8,834 nt of DNA. Source: an uncultured Collinsella sp. (GTDB lineage Bacteria > Actinomycetota > Coriobacteriia > Coriobacteriales > Coriobacteriaceae). Under the pieces are notes generated by a model. It ran no database searches, had not been told where the DNA came from, and saw only the letters and a list, made by a program, of their open reading frames with translations. Positions 1 to 6,092 of the stretch are shown here, one piece after another. Every line of letters begins with the position of its first letter. Position 1 is the first letter of the stretch. The stretch is taken from positions 1 through 8,834 of the forward strand of contig UQZM01000070.1 of assembly GCA_900545615.1 (NCBI GenBank), given 5' to 3'. Position numbers and translations under genes: made by a program.

Positions 1-19
1 CAATCTGACGTTCAACTTC

Positions 20-53
20 AAGGGCGCGACCAGAAGGTCAGCGCCCTTTCGTT
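20..53 (+). terminator. Intrinsic terminator of an upstream off-window gene
   Basis: An AAGGGCGC arm at 20-27 pairs with GCGCCCTT at 41-48. Inside it GACC (28-31) pairs with GGTC (36-39) around an AGAA loop, leaving one bulged A at 40. A short T-rich tail (TTTCGTTT) follows on the plus strand. A gene reading rightwards probably ends just before the window, but nothing of it can be identified here. Confidence 0.75.
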
Positions 54-135
54 TCGCGTCACCTTGTCTCAAATGCGGCCCGCTCGCTGCCGTTGCCAAG
101 ACATCGGTGTTGCCTTGCTTCGGGAATGCGGCAGA

Positions 136-176
136 TGGGGACGTTCCTTTTTTGCTGGCAGTTTGGGACACTCCTT
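136..176. repeat. Copy A of a ~40-bp direct repeat flanking the DUF4143 ATPase gene
   Basis: This copy matches 1613-1652 in the same orientation with one single-base gap. In the last 35 columns 30 are identical, and all five differences are transitions. The best-conserved core is GGCAGTTTGG(G/A)ACACTCCTT. It lies between the stop codon of the ATPase gene (minus strand) and the terminator at 20-53. I see no ORF in 54-199 worth calling. The pair probably belongs to a dispersed intergenic repeat family, but copy number cannot be judged from one window. Confidence 0.7.
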
Positions 177-199
177 ACGGGGCACCCCCTCCACAGCGC

Positions 200-1501
200 C
201 TATGCCAGCTTGTCGATTTGCCCAATCTCCCAGAGCGGAATGTTGACGAGCGTGCCCTCGTCTCTATATGCCGCTAACGATGTTCTCACGCAGCGCTCGA
301 GCTTGAACTTCTCGCAGGCAATCCTCAGGCTCTTTGCTTTGAGATTCTCTGCTGCCTTGACCTCGAGCGGAAGCACGGTCCCCGCATGGTCGATGGCAAA
401 GTCAGTCTCTGCATTGCCGGAGGAGGATGACCAATACGCGGGAGTTTTGCCTTGGAGCAAAAGCTCCTGTGCGACGTATTGCTCGGTCAGCGAGCCTTTG
501 AACTCCGTAAAAACAGCGGGCCCGTTCAGAACAATGGCTGGCGTGAGGCCGGAGAGTGCTCCGAGGATGCCGGTGTCGATGCAGAACAGCTTGAAGCCCG
601 AGAGATCCTCGTAGCTTGTGAGCGGTGCTCTTAGGGCGGAAACACGTGGTACCTTATGAACGATTCCATAGTCCATGAGCCACTGGAGGCTTTCCTCAAA
701 ATCGCGTGCGCGCGCCCCGGGACGGAGCGCACCGTAGACGAACTTCTTGTTTTCCTTTGCGAGCTGGCCGGGAAGGGATTTCCAAACCAGCCTCATGCGC
801 TCGACGATGCGGGCTGGCGCATGCTTGCCAAAATCGGATTCGTAAGCTTCGATGATTTGCTGCTGAAGCCTGCGGGCCTCGATGAAATCGTGGGAGGCGG
901 CGAAAGCGGAGACAACTTCTGGCATGCCACCGACAACGAGGTATTCCTTGAGCAGGCGCTCGAGCTTTTCGGAAACGTTTGCCAGCAGGTCCATGTCTGC
1001 GGCAAGGATGGCATCTGCGAGCGGATCGCCATCGACGGCACGAACGAACTCGACAAACCCCATGGGGCGCATGGTAAGCTGGTCAATCTTGCCGACGGGG
1101 AACGACTCGTTTTCGCGTCGGAGCGCGAGCCCCATATAGGAGCCGGCTGCCACGATATGGTATTCCGGCGCCAGCTCGTTGAAGTATTTGAGCGAGGTGA
1201 TGCCACGCGGTGCCTCTTGGATTTCGTCGAAGATGATGAGTGTGTCTGTCGGCGTTATGGTCTGGCCGCGCAGGAGCTCTATCTGGGAGATGATGCGTTT
1301 GGGGTCAAGGCTTCCGTCGAACAGCGAACGTGCGCCCGGTTCGAGCATAAAGTCAAAACGGATGACGTTTTGATACTGCTGGCCTGCGAATTCGTTGAGA
1401 AGCCAGGTTTTTCCCGTCTGGCGAGCCCCCTTAAGCAGGAGGGGCTTGCGGTTTGACCTAGATTTCCAAGCGATGAGTTCGTCCATTAGCTGTCGCTGCA
1501 T
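200..1501 (-). CDS. AAA-type ATPase with DUF4143 / nuclease-like C-terminus
   Basis: This 433-residue protein belongs to the widespread family of P-loop ATPases carrying a DUF4143 C-terminal domain. Their cellular role is not established. Walker A is GARQTGKT at residues 25-32, Walker B is LIIFDE at 88-93, and a sensor-1-like VAAGS lies at 117-121. The family signature GGMP is at 191-194. The C-terminal part has a PD-(D/E)XK-like arrangement: E340 in a conserved helix, D367 in TDF and E380-V-K382 in LEVKAA. This suggests a nuclease fold that may or may not be active. The N-terminal approach to Walker A (a Trp-Lys then Arg-Lys-Pro-Leu) is typical of full-length members, which supports the ATG at 1501. 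A GGGGG Shine-Dalgarno sits only four bases upstream. The gene stands alone, downstream of the galT terminator, with its own promoter. Codon bias is weak compared with fprA, consistent with an accessory, low-expression gene. Family assignment is firm; function is unknown. Confidence 0.88.
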   Translation of the reverse strand: MQRQLMDELIAWKSRSNRKPLLLKGARQTGKTWLLNEFAGQQYQNVIRFDFMLEPGARSLFDGSLDPKRIISQIELLRGQTITPTDTLIIFDEIQEAPRGITSLKYFNELAPEYHIVAAGSYMGLALRRENESFPVGKIDQLTMRPMGFVEFVRAVDGDPLADAILAADMDLLANVSEKLERLLKEYLVVGGMPEVVSAFAASHDFIEARRLQQQIIEAYESDFGKHAPARIVERMRLVWKSLPGQLAKENKKFVYGALRPGARARDFEESLQWLMDYGIVHKVPRVSALRAPLTSYEDLSGFKLFCIDTGILGALSGLTPAIVLNGPAVFTEFKGSLTEQYVAQELLLQGKTPAYWSSSSGNAETDFAIDHAGTVLPLEVKAAENLKAKSLRIACEKFKLERCVRTSLAAYRDEGTLVNIPLWEIGQIDKLA

Positions 1502-1524
1502 ACTGCCCCCTAACGATCATGGTT

Positions 1525-1530
1525 AGTATA
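1525..1530 (-). promoter_or_regulatory. Candidate -10 element for the DUF4143 ATPase gene
   Basis: On the minus strand this reads TATACT, five of six matches to TATAAT. Transcription would start near 1518, giving a leader of about 17 nt that still contains the A-GGGGG ribosome site (1506-1511). No good TTGACA lies at 16-18 bp. The -35 position is instead covered by the proximal palindromic repeat at 1545-1564, suggesting control by a bound protein. Confidence 0.45.
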
Positions 1531-1544
1531 AGACCGTCTTGGTC

Positions 1545-1597
1545 TTTCCATCGAAAAATGTGGGAGTAAACCACGTTTTTCCATCGAATAATGTGGG
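1545..1597. promoter_or_regulatory. Paired 20-bp operator-like repeats upstream of the DUF4143 ATPase gene
   Basis: Two 20-bp direct repeats, 1545-1564 and 1578-1597, differ at one base (TTTCCATCGA-A/T-AATGTGGG) and start exactly 33 bp apart, about three helical turns. Each contains TTTCCATCGAA(A/T), an imperfect palindrome. The outer segments 1548-1563 and 1571-1586 also pair as an inverted repeat (13 of 16). The proximal copy occupies the -35 region of the candidate promoter. This looks like a binding site for a dimeric regulator, which I cannot name. Confidence 0.5.
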
Positions 1598-1612
1598 GTT
1601 TAGGTCGGCACC

Positions 1613-1652
1613 TGGGGCGCTCCTTCTCTGCCGGCAGTTTGGAACACTCCTT
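1613..1652. repeat. Copy B of the ~40-bp direct repeat flanking the DUF4143 ATPase gene
   Basis: This is the partner of 136-176, in the same orientation, lying upstream of the ATPase promoter region. The gene and its control region (about 1.4 kb) lie exactly between the two copies. The rest of the 269-bp gap between the ATPase and galT holds the operator-like repeats, the -10 element and the galT terminator; no gene is seen. Confidence 0.7.
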
Positions 1653-1686
1653 GTTTTGGTGCAAATTAGCTACCCTTGCATCAGAA

Positions 1687-1724
1687 AACGGCGCCCGCCG
1701 GCGATGTTGCCGGCGGGCGCCGTT
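1687..1724 (-). terminator. Intrinsic terminator of the galKT operon
   Basis: A perfect 16-bp stem: AACGGCGCCCGCCGGC at 1687-1702 pairs with 1709-1724 around a 6-nt loop. On the minus strand the stem runs into GTTTTCTGA, a short U-run; on the plus strand there is none (GTTGTCGTG). Direction therefore fits termination after galT, whose stop codon is about 45 bases upstream. It separates the operon from the ATPase gene. Confidence 0.85.
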
Positions 1725-1770
1725 GTCGTGTAGGCGCTATTTGTTAAGTGCGTGCGTTCGAGCTCGCGTG

Positions 1771-3399
1771 CTACAGCGAGTCGATAAAGCGCTGCTGGGC
1801 GGCGCGTCCCGCCTCGTCCCACTTAAAGACGCCGGCGTTGTCGAGCACGTGGCCAAACACCACGCCGACCTCCTCGTGCAGGATATCGATGGCGTTGTCG
1901 GCCGTAAGCTCGTCGGCGCGGCGAGCAAAGACGTCCTCGGCCCATGCGGCGTGGCTGCGACAAAGGTCATCGCTCTCGAGCGCGTCGGCAAGGTCGTAGC
2001 TGGCATCGACCTTGGCCGCCAGCAGGTGCTCGCGGACAGCGCCGAGCTCGGGAACCAGGCGCGGCGGAAGAATGGCCAGACCCATGACCTCGATCAGGCC
2101 GATGTTCTCCTTCTTAATGTGGTGGTACTCGGCATGCGGGTGGAACACGCCCAGCGGATGCTCATCGGTCGTGATGTTGCAGCGAAGCGCCAGGTAGGCC
2201 TCGTAAATCTCGCCGCCGGCATTTCCGCGAGAGTCGACGCGGCGGATGACGGGCGTCACGGTGTTGTGCGCCACGCCGTCGGCCGTGTGTGCGATGACGC
2301 CAACCGACTCATCGGTCCACTCGCGCCAGGCGAGAATAATCTTCTCGGCGGCGTCGAGCAACTGGGCGCGGTCGTGCGAGCGCAGTCGCAGCGCCGAAAG
2401 CGGCCACTGCAACACGGTGCCGCTGACCTGGTCAAAGCCGGGCACGCTAAACTGCGAGACCTCGGCGGCATGCATCATGGGGAACTCGTGCGCGCCGCCC
2501 TGGAAGTGGTCGTGCGACAGAATCGAGCCGCCCACGATGGGCAGGTCGGCGTTAGAGCCAATAAAGTAGTGCGGGAACAGGTCCACAAAGTCGAGCAGAC
2601 AGGTCAGGCCCTTGCGGTCGACGTGCATCGGGCGATGCTTGGAGCTCATGGCAATGCAGTGCTCGTTAAAGTACGCGTACGGGCTGTACTGGAAGCCCCA
2701 GCGCTCGCCGTCGAGCTCAATGGGGATAACGCGCAGATTCTGGCGGGCGGGGTGAGCGCCGCCGTCGGCTGCAGCGGAGCGTCCAGGGTAGCCCTCGTTT
2801 TCGATGCAGAGCTGGCAGGCGGGATACTTCTCGCCCGTGTTTTTGGCGGCACCGGCCGCGGCAATATCGCGCGGGTCTTTCTCAGGCTTCGACAGGTTGA
2901 TGGTGATCTCGAGGTCGCCCCAGTTGGTGGGGGTACTCCATTTGATGTTGCGCGCGATGGCGGCGCGGCGCACGTAGCCGGCGTCGCAGCACAGACCGTA
3001 GAACCAGTCGGTCGCGGCGCGGGGCTCGTTGACGCCCATGCGGCCGTTGAACTCCTCGTTTACAACCGAAGGTCTCGGCATGAGCACACCCATAATGCGC
3101 ATAGCGATGCGGTCGCGGCCCGACGCCGTGTCCTCGGCAGCGCCGTTGGCAACGGCGGCCTCGGAAAGTACGGCGAGCGTGCCCTCAAGGTCAAAGTCGG
3201 GGAGTGTGTCAGGGTGCAGAAGCGAAATCTTCTCGGTCTGCAGCGCCCAGGCCATGTCGAGCGCGGGGCCCGTGGCGCCGATGCACTCCAAAATGGTGTT
3301 GTATGCCCAGATGCGGTCGTCCTGTCCGATCATCGATCGGTGGATGGCATATTCGATGAGGCCCTGCGCGGCCTCGCGCACATCAGTCATTACAGCCAT
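1771..3399 (-). CDS. galT: UTP/UDP-glucose-hexose-1-phosphate uridylyltransferase, class II GalT
   Basis: The enzyme exchanges UMP between UDP-glucose and galactose-1-phosphate, giving UDP-galactose and glucose-1-phosphate in the cytoplasmic Leloir pathway. The protein is 542 residues, much longer than the ~350-residue E. coli type, and matches the class II family of Firmicutes and Actinobacteria. The active-site segment SHDHFQGG is at residues 295-302, with H298 of HDHFQ expected to carry the uridylyl group. Other family landmarks are CQLC at 195-198 and HPHAEYHHIKKENIGLIEVM around 420-439. The gene is the second of the galK-galT operon. The galK TAA shares a base with an in-frame ATG at 3390, and a second ATG lies at 3399. 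I chose 3399 because AAGGGGG (3410-3416) is 10 bases from it but 19 from the other; the 3390 start (539 residues) remains possible. A strong terminator follows the gene. Confidence 0.95.
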   Translation of the reverse strand: MAVMTDVREAAQGLIEYAIHRSMIGQDDRIWAYNTILECIGATGPALDMAWALQTEKISLLHPDTLPDFDLEGTLAVLSEAAVANGAAEDTASGRDRIAMRIMGVLMPRPSVVNEEFNGRMGVNEPRAATDWFYGLCCDAGYVRRAAIARNIKWSTPTNWGDLEITINLSKPEKDPRDIAAAGAAKNTGEKYPACQLCIENEGYPGRSAAADGGAHPARQNLRVIPIELDGERWGFQYSPYAYFNEHCIAMSSKHRPMHVDRKGLTCLLDFVDLFPHYFIGSNADLPIVGGSILSHDHFQGGAHEFPMMHAAEVSQFSVPGFDQVSGTVLQWPLSALRLRSHDRAQLLDAAEKIILAWREWTDESVGVIAHTADGVAHNTVTPVIRRVDSRGNAGGEIYEAYLALRCNITTDEHPLGVFHPHAEYHHIKKENIGLIEVMGLAILPPRLVPELGAVREHLLAAKVDASYDLADALESDDLCRSHAAWAEDVFARRADELTADNAIDILHEEVGVVFGHVLDNAGVFKWDEAGRAAQQRFIDSL

Positions 3400-4595
3400 G
3401 CCGCGTAAGCCCCCTTGTCAGAAATTGCGTAGTGACGGGCAGAGCCCTCGCCCAGCCAGCCGTTCATCTTGGTAATAAAGGTGTCGACTAGGTCGAGCGG
3501 CACGAAGGCCTGGATGGTGCCACCAAAGCCGCCGCCGTGGATGCGGACGGCGCCGCGGCCGTCGAGCACGTGCTCGGCCAGCGCCAGGGCATACATCGAG
3601 GGCTGCTCGGAGCCCAGCTTGGCAACGACATTCTGTAGGTACATGGCAGAGCTGGCGCCGGACTCGCGCGTCAGGACCAGGAACTGGTCGATGTCGCCGG
3701 CGTTCAGAGCTGCCCAGCGCTTGTCGACCAGGCCGTTCTCGTACCAGTAGTGAACGGCGCGCAGGCAGGCACGGTCGCCCAGCTTGGCACGCAGCTCGGG
3801 GAGCTTGGCGTCAAAGTCGGCAACGTTTACCTCGCACAGGCGTGCCTTGCCAAACTCGGCGGCGACGTCTTGCATCTCGCGGGGAACGGCGGCGTAGTCG
3901 TCGGTGGCGGCCACGTGGTCGGCGCCCACTTTAACGAGCACAAGCGCATAACCGTGATCCTCAAAGTTGAGCTCGAGCTTCTGGGTTTTAGGCTGAGCCT
4001 GGTCCTCAAAGTCCATGTAGGCAAGGCCGCCCAGACACACAGCGGCCTGGTCCATCAGACCGCAGGGCTTGCCGTAATAGTTGTTCTCGGTGCGCTGGCT
4101 CATCTGGGCGAGCGCGACGGGCTCGATGGCGGGTGCGCCCCAGAGGGTTTCCATGGCACGACCGTACGCGGCCTCGACGGCGGCAGAGCTGGAAAGGCCG
4201 CCACCCGAGGGGACGGAGCAGGTGAAGGCGAAGTCGAAGCCCCGGGGCTCAACGCCCAGAGCAGCGATTTCGTGTGCCATGCCGCGGACGAGGCTCGCGG
4301 ACGTGCCCTTCTCGGACTCCTGAACGTTTAGCGTGTCGAGCGCGATCTCAAACGTAGGATAGCCCTCGTCGGCGACGCGAATCTTGTTGGAGTCGGTTGC
4401 CACGGCGATGCCGTCGACAGCGACATCGAGCGAGCCGGCGATAACGTGGCCGCCCTCGTGATCGGTGTGGTTGCCGCTGATCTCGGAACGGCCGGGCGCG
4501 TGAACGTAGAGCACCTGGCGGTCGCCGATGGGGCCAAACTCCTCCTCAAACAGCTTGGTGAGTGTGGCGAATGTCTTTTCGTCGGGGGTGGTCAT
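3390..4595 (-). CDS. galK: Galactokinase (GHMP kinase family)
   Basis: This enzyme phosphorylates alpha-D-galactose with ATP to galactose-1-phosphate, feeding GalT. The 401-residue protein shows the three galactokinase/GHMP motifs. Motif 1, GRSEISGNHTDHEGG, is at 35-49 with R36 and D45 in place. The ATP-binding glycine loop VPSGGGLSSSAA is at 128-139. The catalytic Asp is probably D182 in GLMDQ, and motif 3, RIHGGGFGGT, is at 351-360. Motif 1 departs from the E. coli/human GRxNLIGEHTDY form: E38 replaces Asn and N42 replaces the sugar-contacting Glu. I recall similar GRTEIxGNHTDH forms in gut Firmicutes and actinobacteria. The start is ATG at 4595, with AAGGAAAGGA five bases upstream; a GTG at 4619 is in frame but has no better site. 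galK is the first gene of the operon and its stop overlaps galT, implying coupled translation. A LacI-type operator lies just upstream of its leader. Confidence 0.95.
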   Translation of the reverse strand: MTTPDEKTFATLTKLFEEEFGPIGDRQVLYVHAPGRSEISGNHTDHEGGHVIAGSLDVAVDGIAVATDSNKIRVADEGYPTFEIALDTLNVQESEKGTSASLVRGMAHEIAALGVEPRGFDFAFTCSVPSGGGLSSSAAVEAAYGRAMETLWGAPAIEPVALAQMSQRTENNYYGKPCGLMDQAAVCLGGLAYMDFEDQAQPKTQKLELNFEDHGYALVLVKVGADHVAATDDYAAVPREMQDVAAEFGKARLCEVNVADFDAKLPELRAKLGDRACLRAVHYWYENGLVDKRWAALNAGDIDQFLVLTRESGASSAMYLQNVVAKLGSEQPSMYALALAEHVLDGRGAVRIHGGGFGGTIQAFVPLDLVDTFITKMNGWLGEGSARHYAISDKGAYAAWL

Positions 4596-4600
4596 GGGAG

Positions 4601-4610
4601 TCCTTTCCTT
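4601..4610 (-). promoter_or_regulatory. Ribosome binding site deciding the galK start
   Basis: Minus strand AAGGAAAGGA, ending five bases before the ATG at 4595. It lies downstream of the alternative GTG at 4619 and so favours the 401-residue form. Confidence 0.7.
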
Positions 4611-4634
4611 GGCGCGCACGGGGAGTTTTGCGTC

Positions 4635-4652
4635 GTTATGAGTACGTTAACA
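4635..4652 (+). promoter_or_regulatory. LacI-family operator site 1 (galK-proximal)
   Basis: The 14-mer TGAGTACGTTAACA at 4639-4652 fits the TG-N4-CG-N4-CA layout of LacI-family operators with a central CG. The match to site 2 extends to 18 bp (GTTATGAGTACGTTAACA) in inverted orientation. It ends about 40 bp upstream of the galK start codon, where a bound repressor could block initiation or elongation. Confidence 0.7.
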
Positions 4653-4701
4653 ACTTGAAGCGGCATGAACCAAGTGTTTGCGATACCGCACGTTACGGCT
4701 A

Positions 4702-4719
4702 TGTTAACGTACTCATAAC
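4702..4719 (-). promoter_or_regulatory. LacI-family operator site 2
   Basis: A perfect 18-bp inverted copy of site 1; its 14-mer core is TGTTAACGTACTCA at 4702-4715. Centre-to-centre distance to site 1 is 63 bp, about six helical turns, which would place two bound dimers on the same DNA face. Confidence 0.7.
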
Positions 4720-4824
4720 ACATCGCTTGTTACTTTTTGAGAATCTGGTAATCGGTAGAAATACAGCCGTGAACGGTACTGCCGTATGGACTTATAGAGC
4801 AGAAGAGTTGCGGATTGAAAAAGT

Positions 4825-4838
4825 AGAGTACGTTAACA
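4825..4838 (+). promoter_or_regulatory. LacI-family operator site 3 (regulator-proximal)
   Basis: AGAGTACGTTAACA matches site 1 at 13 of 14 positions, with A replacing the first T. It is about 95 bp upstream of the regulator start, in the same orientation as site 1 and 123 bp centre-to-centre from site 2. The position suggests autoregulation of the regulator gene. Confidence 0.6.
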
Positions 4839-4931
4839 TGCGTCCGACGATAGCGGGCCTCGGCGCGGGATGTATTTCTGCCCGGGCCGGCATTCACGCT
4901 ATTCAGATCTCGCAAGGGTGAAGGTGATCTT

Positions 4932-5963
4932 GTGGCAAGGCGCCCGTCCAACGATACAGGTACGCGTCCGGTCTCCATGGCCGACGTCGCCCGCGCTGCT
5001 GGCGTTTCGCAGCAGACGGTTTCGCGCGTCGCCAACGGCTTGCCCAACGTTAACGAGCAGACGCGCCAGCGCGTGCAGGCCGCTATGCAAGAGCTCGGCT
5101 TTCGTCCGAGTTATGCCGGTCGCTCGCTGCGCGACGGCCGTTACCATTCGGTCGGCCTATGCATCAACGATGTCACCAAGTTTGGCAACCTCTCAATGAT
5201 CGACGGCATTGCCAGCGCTGCTCGCGAGCATAATTGCGCCATCACGCTGGTCGAGATGTCCAAGACCGAGGAATTCTCGCTTGCCGAGGCCACGCGTCGT
5301 ATGGCCGCATTGCCGGTGGACGGCATCATCATCGGCATGAGCCGCATGGCGCCCGATTTTGAGACGTTTGATCCACTGCCGGGCATTGGAACGGTCATCG
5401 TTACCATGTACGCGCATCCGCGCGTGACTACGGTCGATTCCGACCATTACGGCTGCTCGCTGCTGCTTATGGATCACCTGTTTGAGCTTGGTCACGAACA
5501 GATTCGCTATATCGGCGGCCCGTCCTTCTCGGTGGACGAGCAGTTCCGCCGCGCCGGCTGGCAAGACGCGCTCGAGCGCAGGCATATCGAGACGGTGGAG
5601 CCGCTCGAGGGCGACTGGTCTGCCAACAGCGGCTACGAGGCCGGCAGGTACCTGGCCGAGCACGATCGCACCATGACGGCGATTTACGCGGCAAACGACC
5701 AGATGGCAAATGGCGCGATTGCAGCGCTGCGCGATAGCGGCCTGCGCGTGCCCGAGGACGTGAGCGTTGTGGGCGTCGACGATTCGCTCGATGATTTTGT
5801 AGCGCATAACGAGCTTACGACCGTTCGATTCGACTTGCATCAGCGTGGACGCGAGGTATTCGAGCATGCGGTTCCCGAGGCGGGTACGGCGGGCAAAACC
5901 GTTGCCATTCGTATTCCCGGCCAGCTCATTATTCGACATAGCACGGCGATACCACACTCATAG
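4932..5963 (+). CDS. LacI-family transcriptional regulator, probable repressor of galKT
   Basis: This 343-residue protein has the usual LacI/GalR length and layout. An N-terminal helix-turn-helix spans about 15-36: MADVARAAGVS, then recognition helix SQQTVSR at 26-32. A hinge-helix region follows near 59-67, where G63 stands in the usual Ala position of the ARSLR motif. A periplasmic-binding-protein-like sugar-sensing and dimerisation domain covers roughly 73-335, with family landmarks GIIIGM (131-136), HLFELGH (182-188), YIGGP (193-197), YAANDQMA (252-259) and VSVVGVDDS (278-286). The start is GTG at 4932, with AAGG at 4921-4924 seven bases upstream. It is divergent from galK and shares an intergenic region with three LacI-type operators, so it most likely represses galKT and itself. 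The effector, perhaps galactose or a Leloir intermediate, cannot be read from sequence. No clear terminator follows, so read-through into fprA is possible. Confidence 0.92.
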   Translation: MARRPSNDTGTRPVSMADVARAAGVSQQTVSRVANGLPNVNEQTRQRVQAAMQELGFRPSYAGRSLRDGRYHSVGLCINDVTKFGNLSMIDGIASAAREHNCAITLVEMSKTEEFSLAEATRRMAALPVDGIIIGMSRMAPDFETFDPLPGIGTVIVTMYAHPRVTTVDSDHYGCSLLLMDHLFELGHEQIRYIGGPSFSVDEQFRRAGWQDALERRHIETVEPLEGDWSANSGYEAGRYLAEHDRTMTAIYAANDQMANGAIAALRDSGLRVPEDVSVVGVDDSLDDFVAHNELTTVRFDLHQRGREVFEHAVPEAGTAGKTVAIRIPGQLIIRHSTAIPHS

Positions 5964-5997
5964 TTTGCGCAGGTAAACGGCGCTTTATCGCATTTCA

Positions 5998-6034
5998 ATA
6001 ACAATTGGTATGGATGCCGGCAGATAACAGTTGG
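5998..6034 (+). repeat. Direct repeat ATAACA(A/G)TTGG upstream of fprA
   Basis: An 11-bp element occurs at 5998-6008 and 6024-6034 with one mismatch, starts 26 bp apart. Both copies lie upstream of the fprA extended -10. They may be regulator contacts in the fprA promoter or may be chance. Confidence 0.35.
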
Positions 6035-6046
6035 GATGCTGCCGAG

Positions 6047-6055
6047 TGCTATGAT
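6047..6055 (+). promoter_or_regulatory. Extended -10 promoter element of fprA
   Basis: TGCTATGAT is a TGn plus a five-of-six -10 hexamer (6050-6055). No clear -35 lies at 16-18 bp, which extended -10 promoters tolerate. Transcription would start near 6062, about 30 bases before the fprA ATG. Confidence 0.55.
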
Positions 6056-6077
6056 AGACGGGTTCTTTTGTCTATCT

Positions 6078-6083
6078 AGGAGG
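6078..6083 (+). promoter_or_regulatory. Ribosome binding site deciding the fprA start
   Basis: A full AGGAGG nine bases before ATG 6093. An in-frame upstream ATG at 6036 lies before the predicted transcription start and would add 19 residues unlike the family, so it is rejected. Confidence 0.85.
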
Positions 6084-6092
6084 CTTTGCCTG

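Larger units (their letters stand above)
4596..4931. promoter_or_regulatory. Divergent control region between galK and the LacI-type regulator
   Basis: This 336-bp non-coding stretch serves two divergent genes. It contains three operator-like sites, described separately, and the ribosome sites of galK and the regulator. I could not pick a convincing -35/-10 pair on either strand. A weak plus-strand candidate is TTGAGA at 4737-4742 with AATACA at 4760-4765. A weak minus-strand candidate is TTGGTT (4673-4668) running into operator 1. No riboswitch or attenuator hairpin is evident, and no small ORF with a credible start is seen. Confidence 0.7.

Noticed and set aside
87..134. CTGCCG/CGGCAG pair as an RNA hairpin
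   Set aside because: Six bp around a 36-nt loop without supporting structure; expected by chance in GC-rich DNA.
656..1456. 266-codon plus-strand frame opposite the DUF4143 ATPase
   Set aside because: Shadow of the ATPase gene; no motif of its own.
1458..1664. Short minus-strand frame spanning the ATPase start and upstream repeats
   Set aside because: It reads through the operator-like repeats and the promoter, overlaps the ATPase gene in another frame, and lacks a ribosome site.
1591..3408. 605-codon plus-strand open frame opposite galT
   Set aside because: It is antisense to a clear class II GalT; the frame is open only because of GC-rich codon bias and shows no recognisable domain or ribosome site.
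5047..5054. ACGTTAAC inside the LacI-type gene, resembling the operator core
   Set aside because: The flanks do not match the TG...CA ends of the other sites, and the bases encode the ordinary N-V-N of the helix-turn-helix region; probably coincidence.
6018..6044. CGGCAG/CTGCCG inverted repeat after the LacI-type gene
   Set aside because: Six-bp stem with a 15-nt loop and no T-run; it lies within the fprA promoter and is not a credible terminator.
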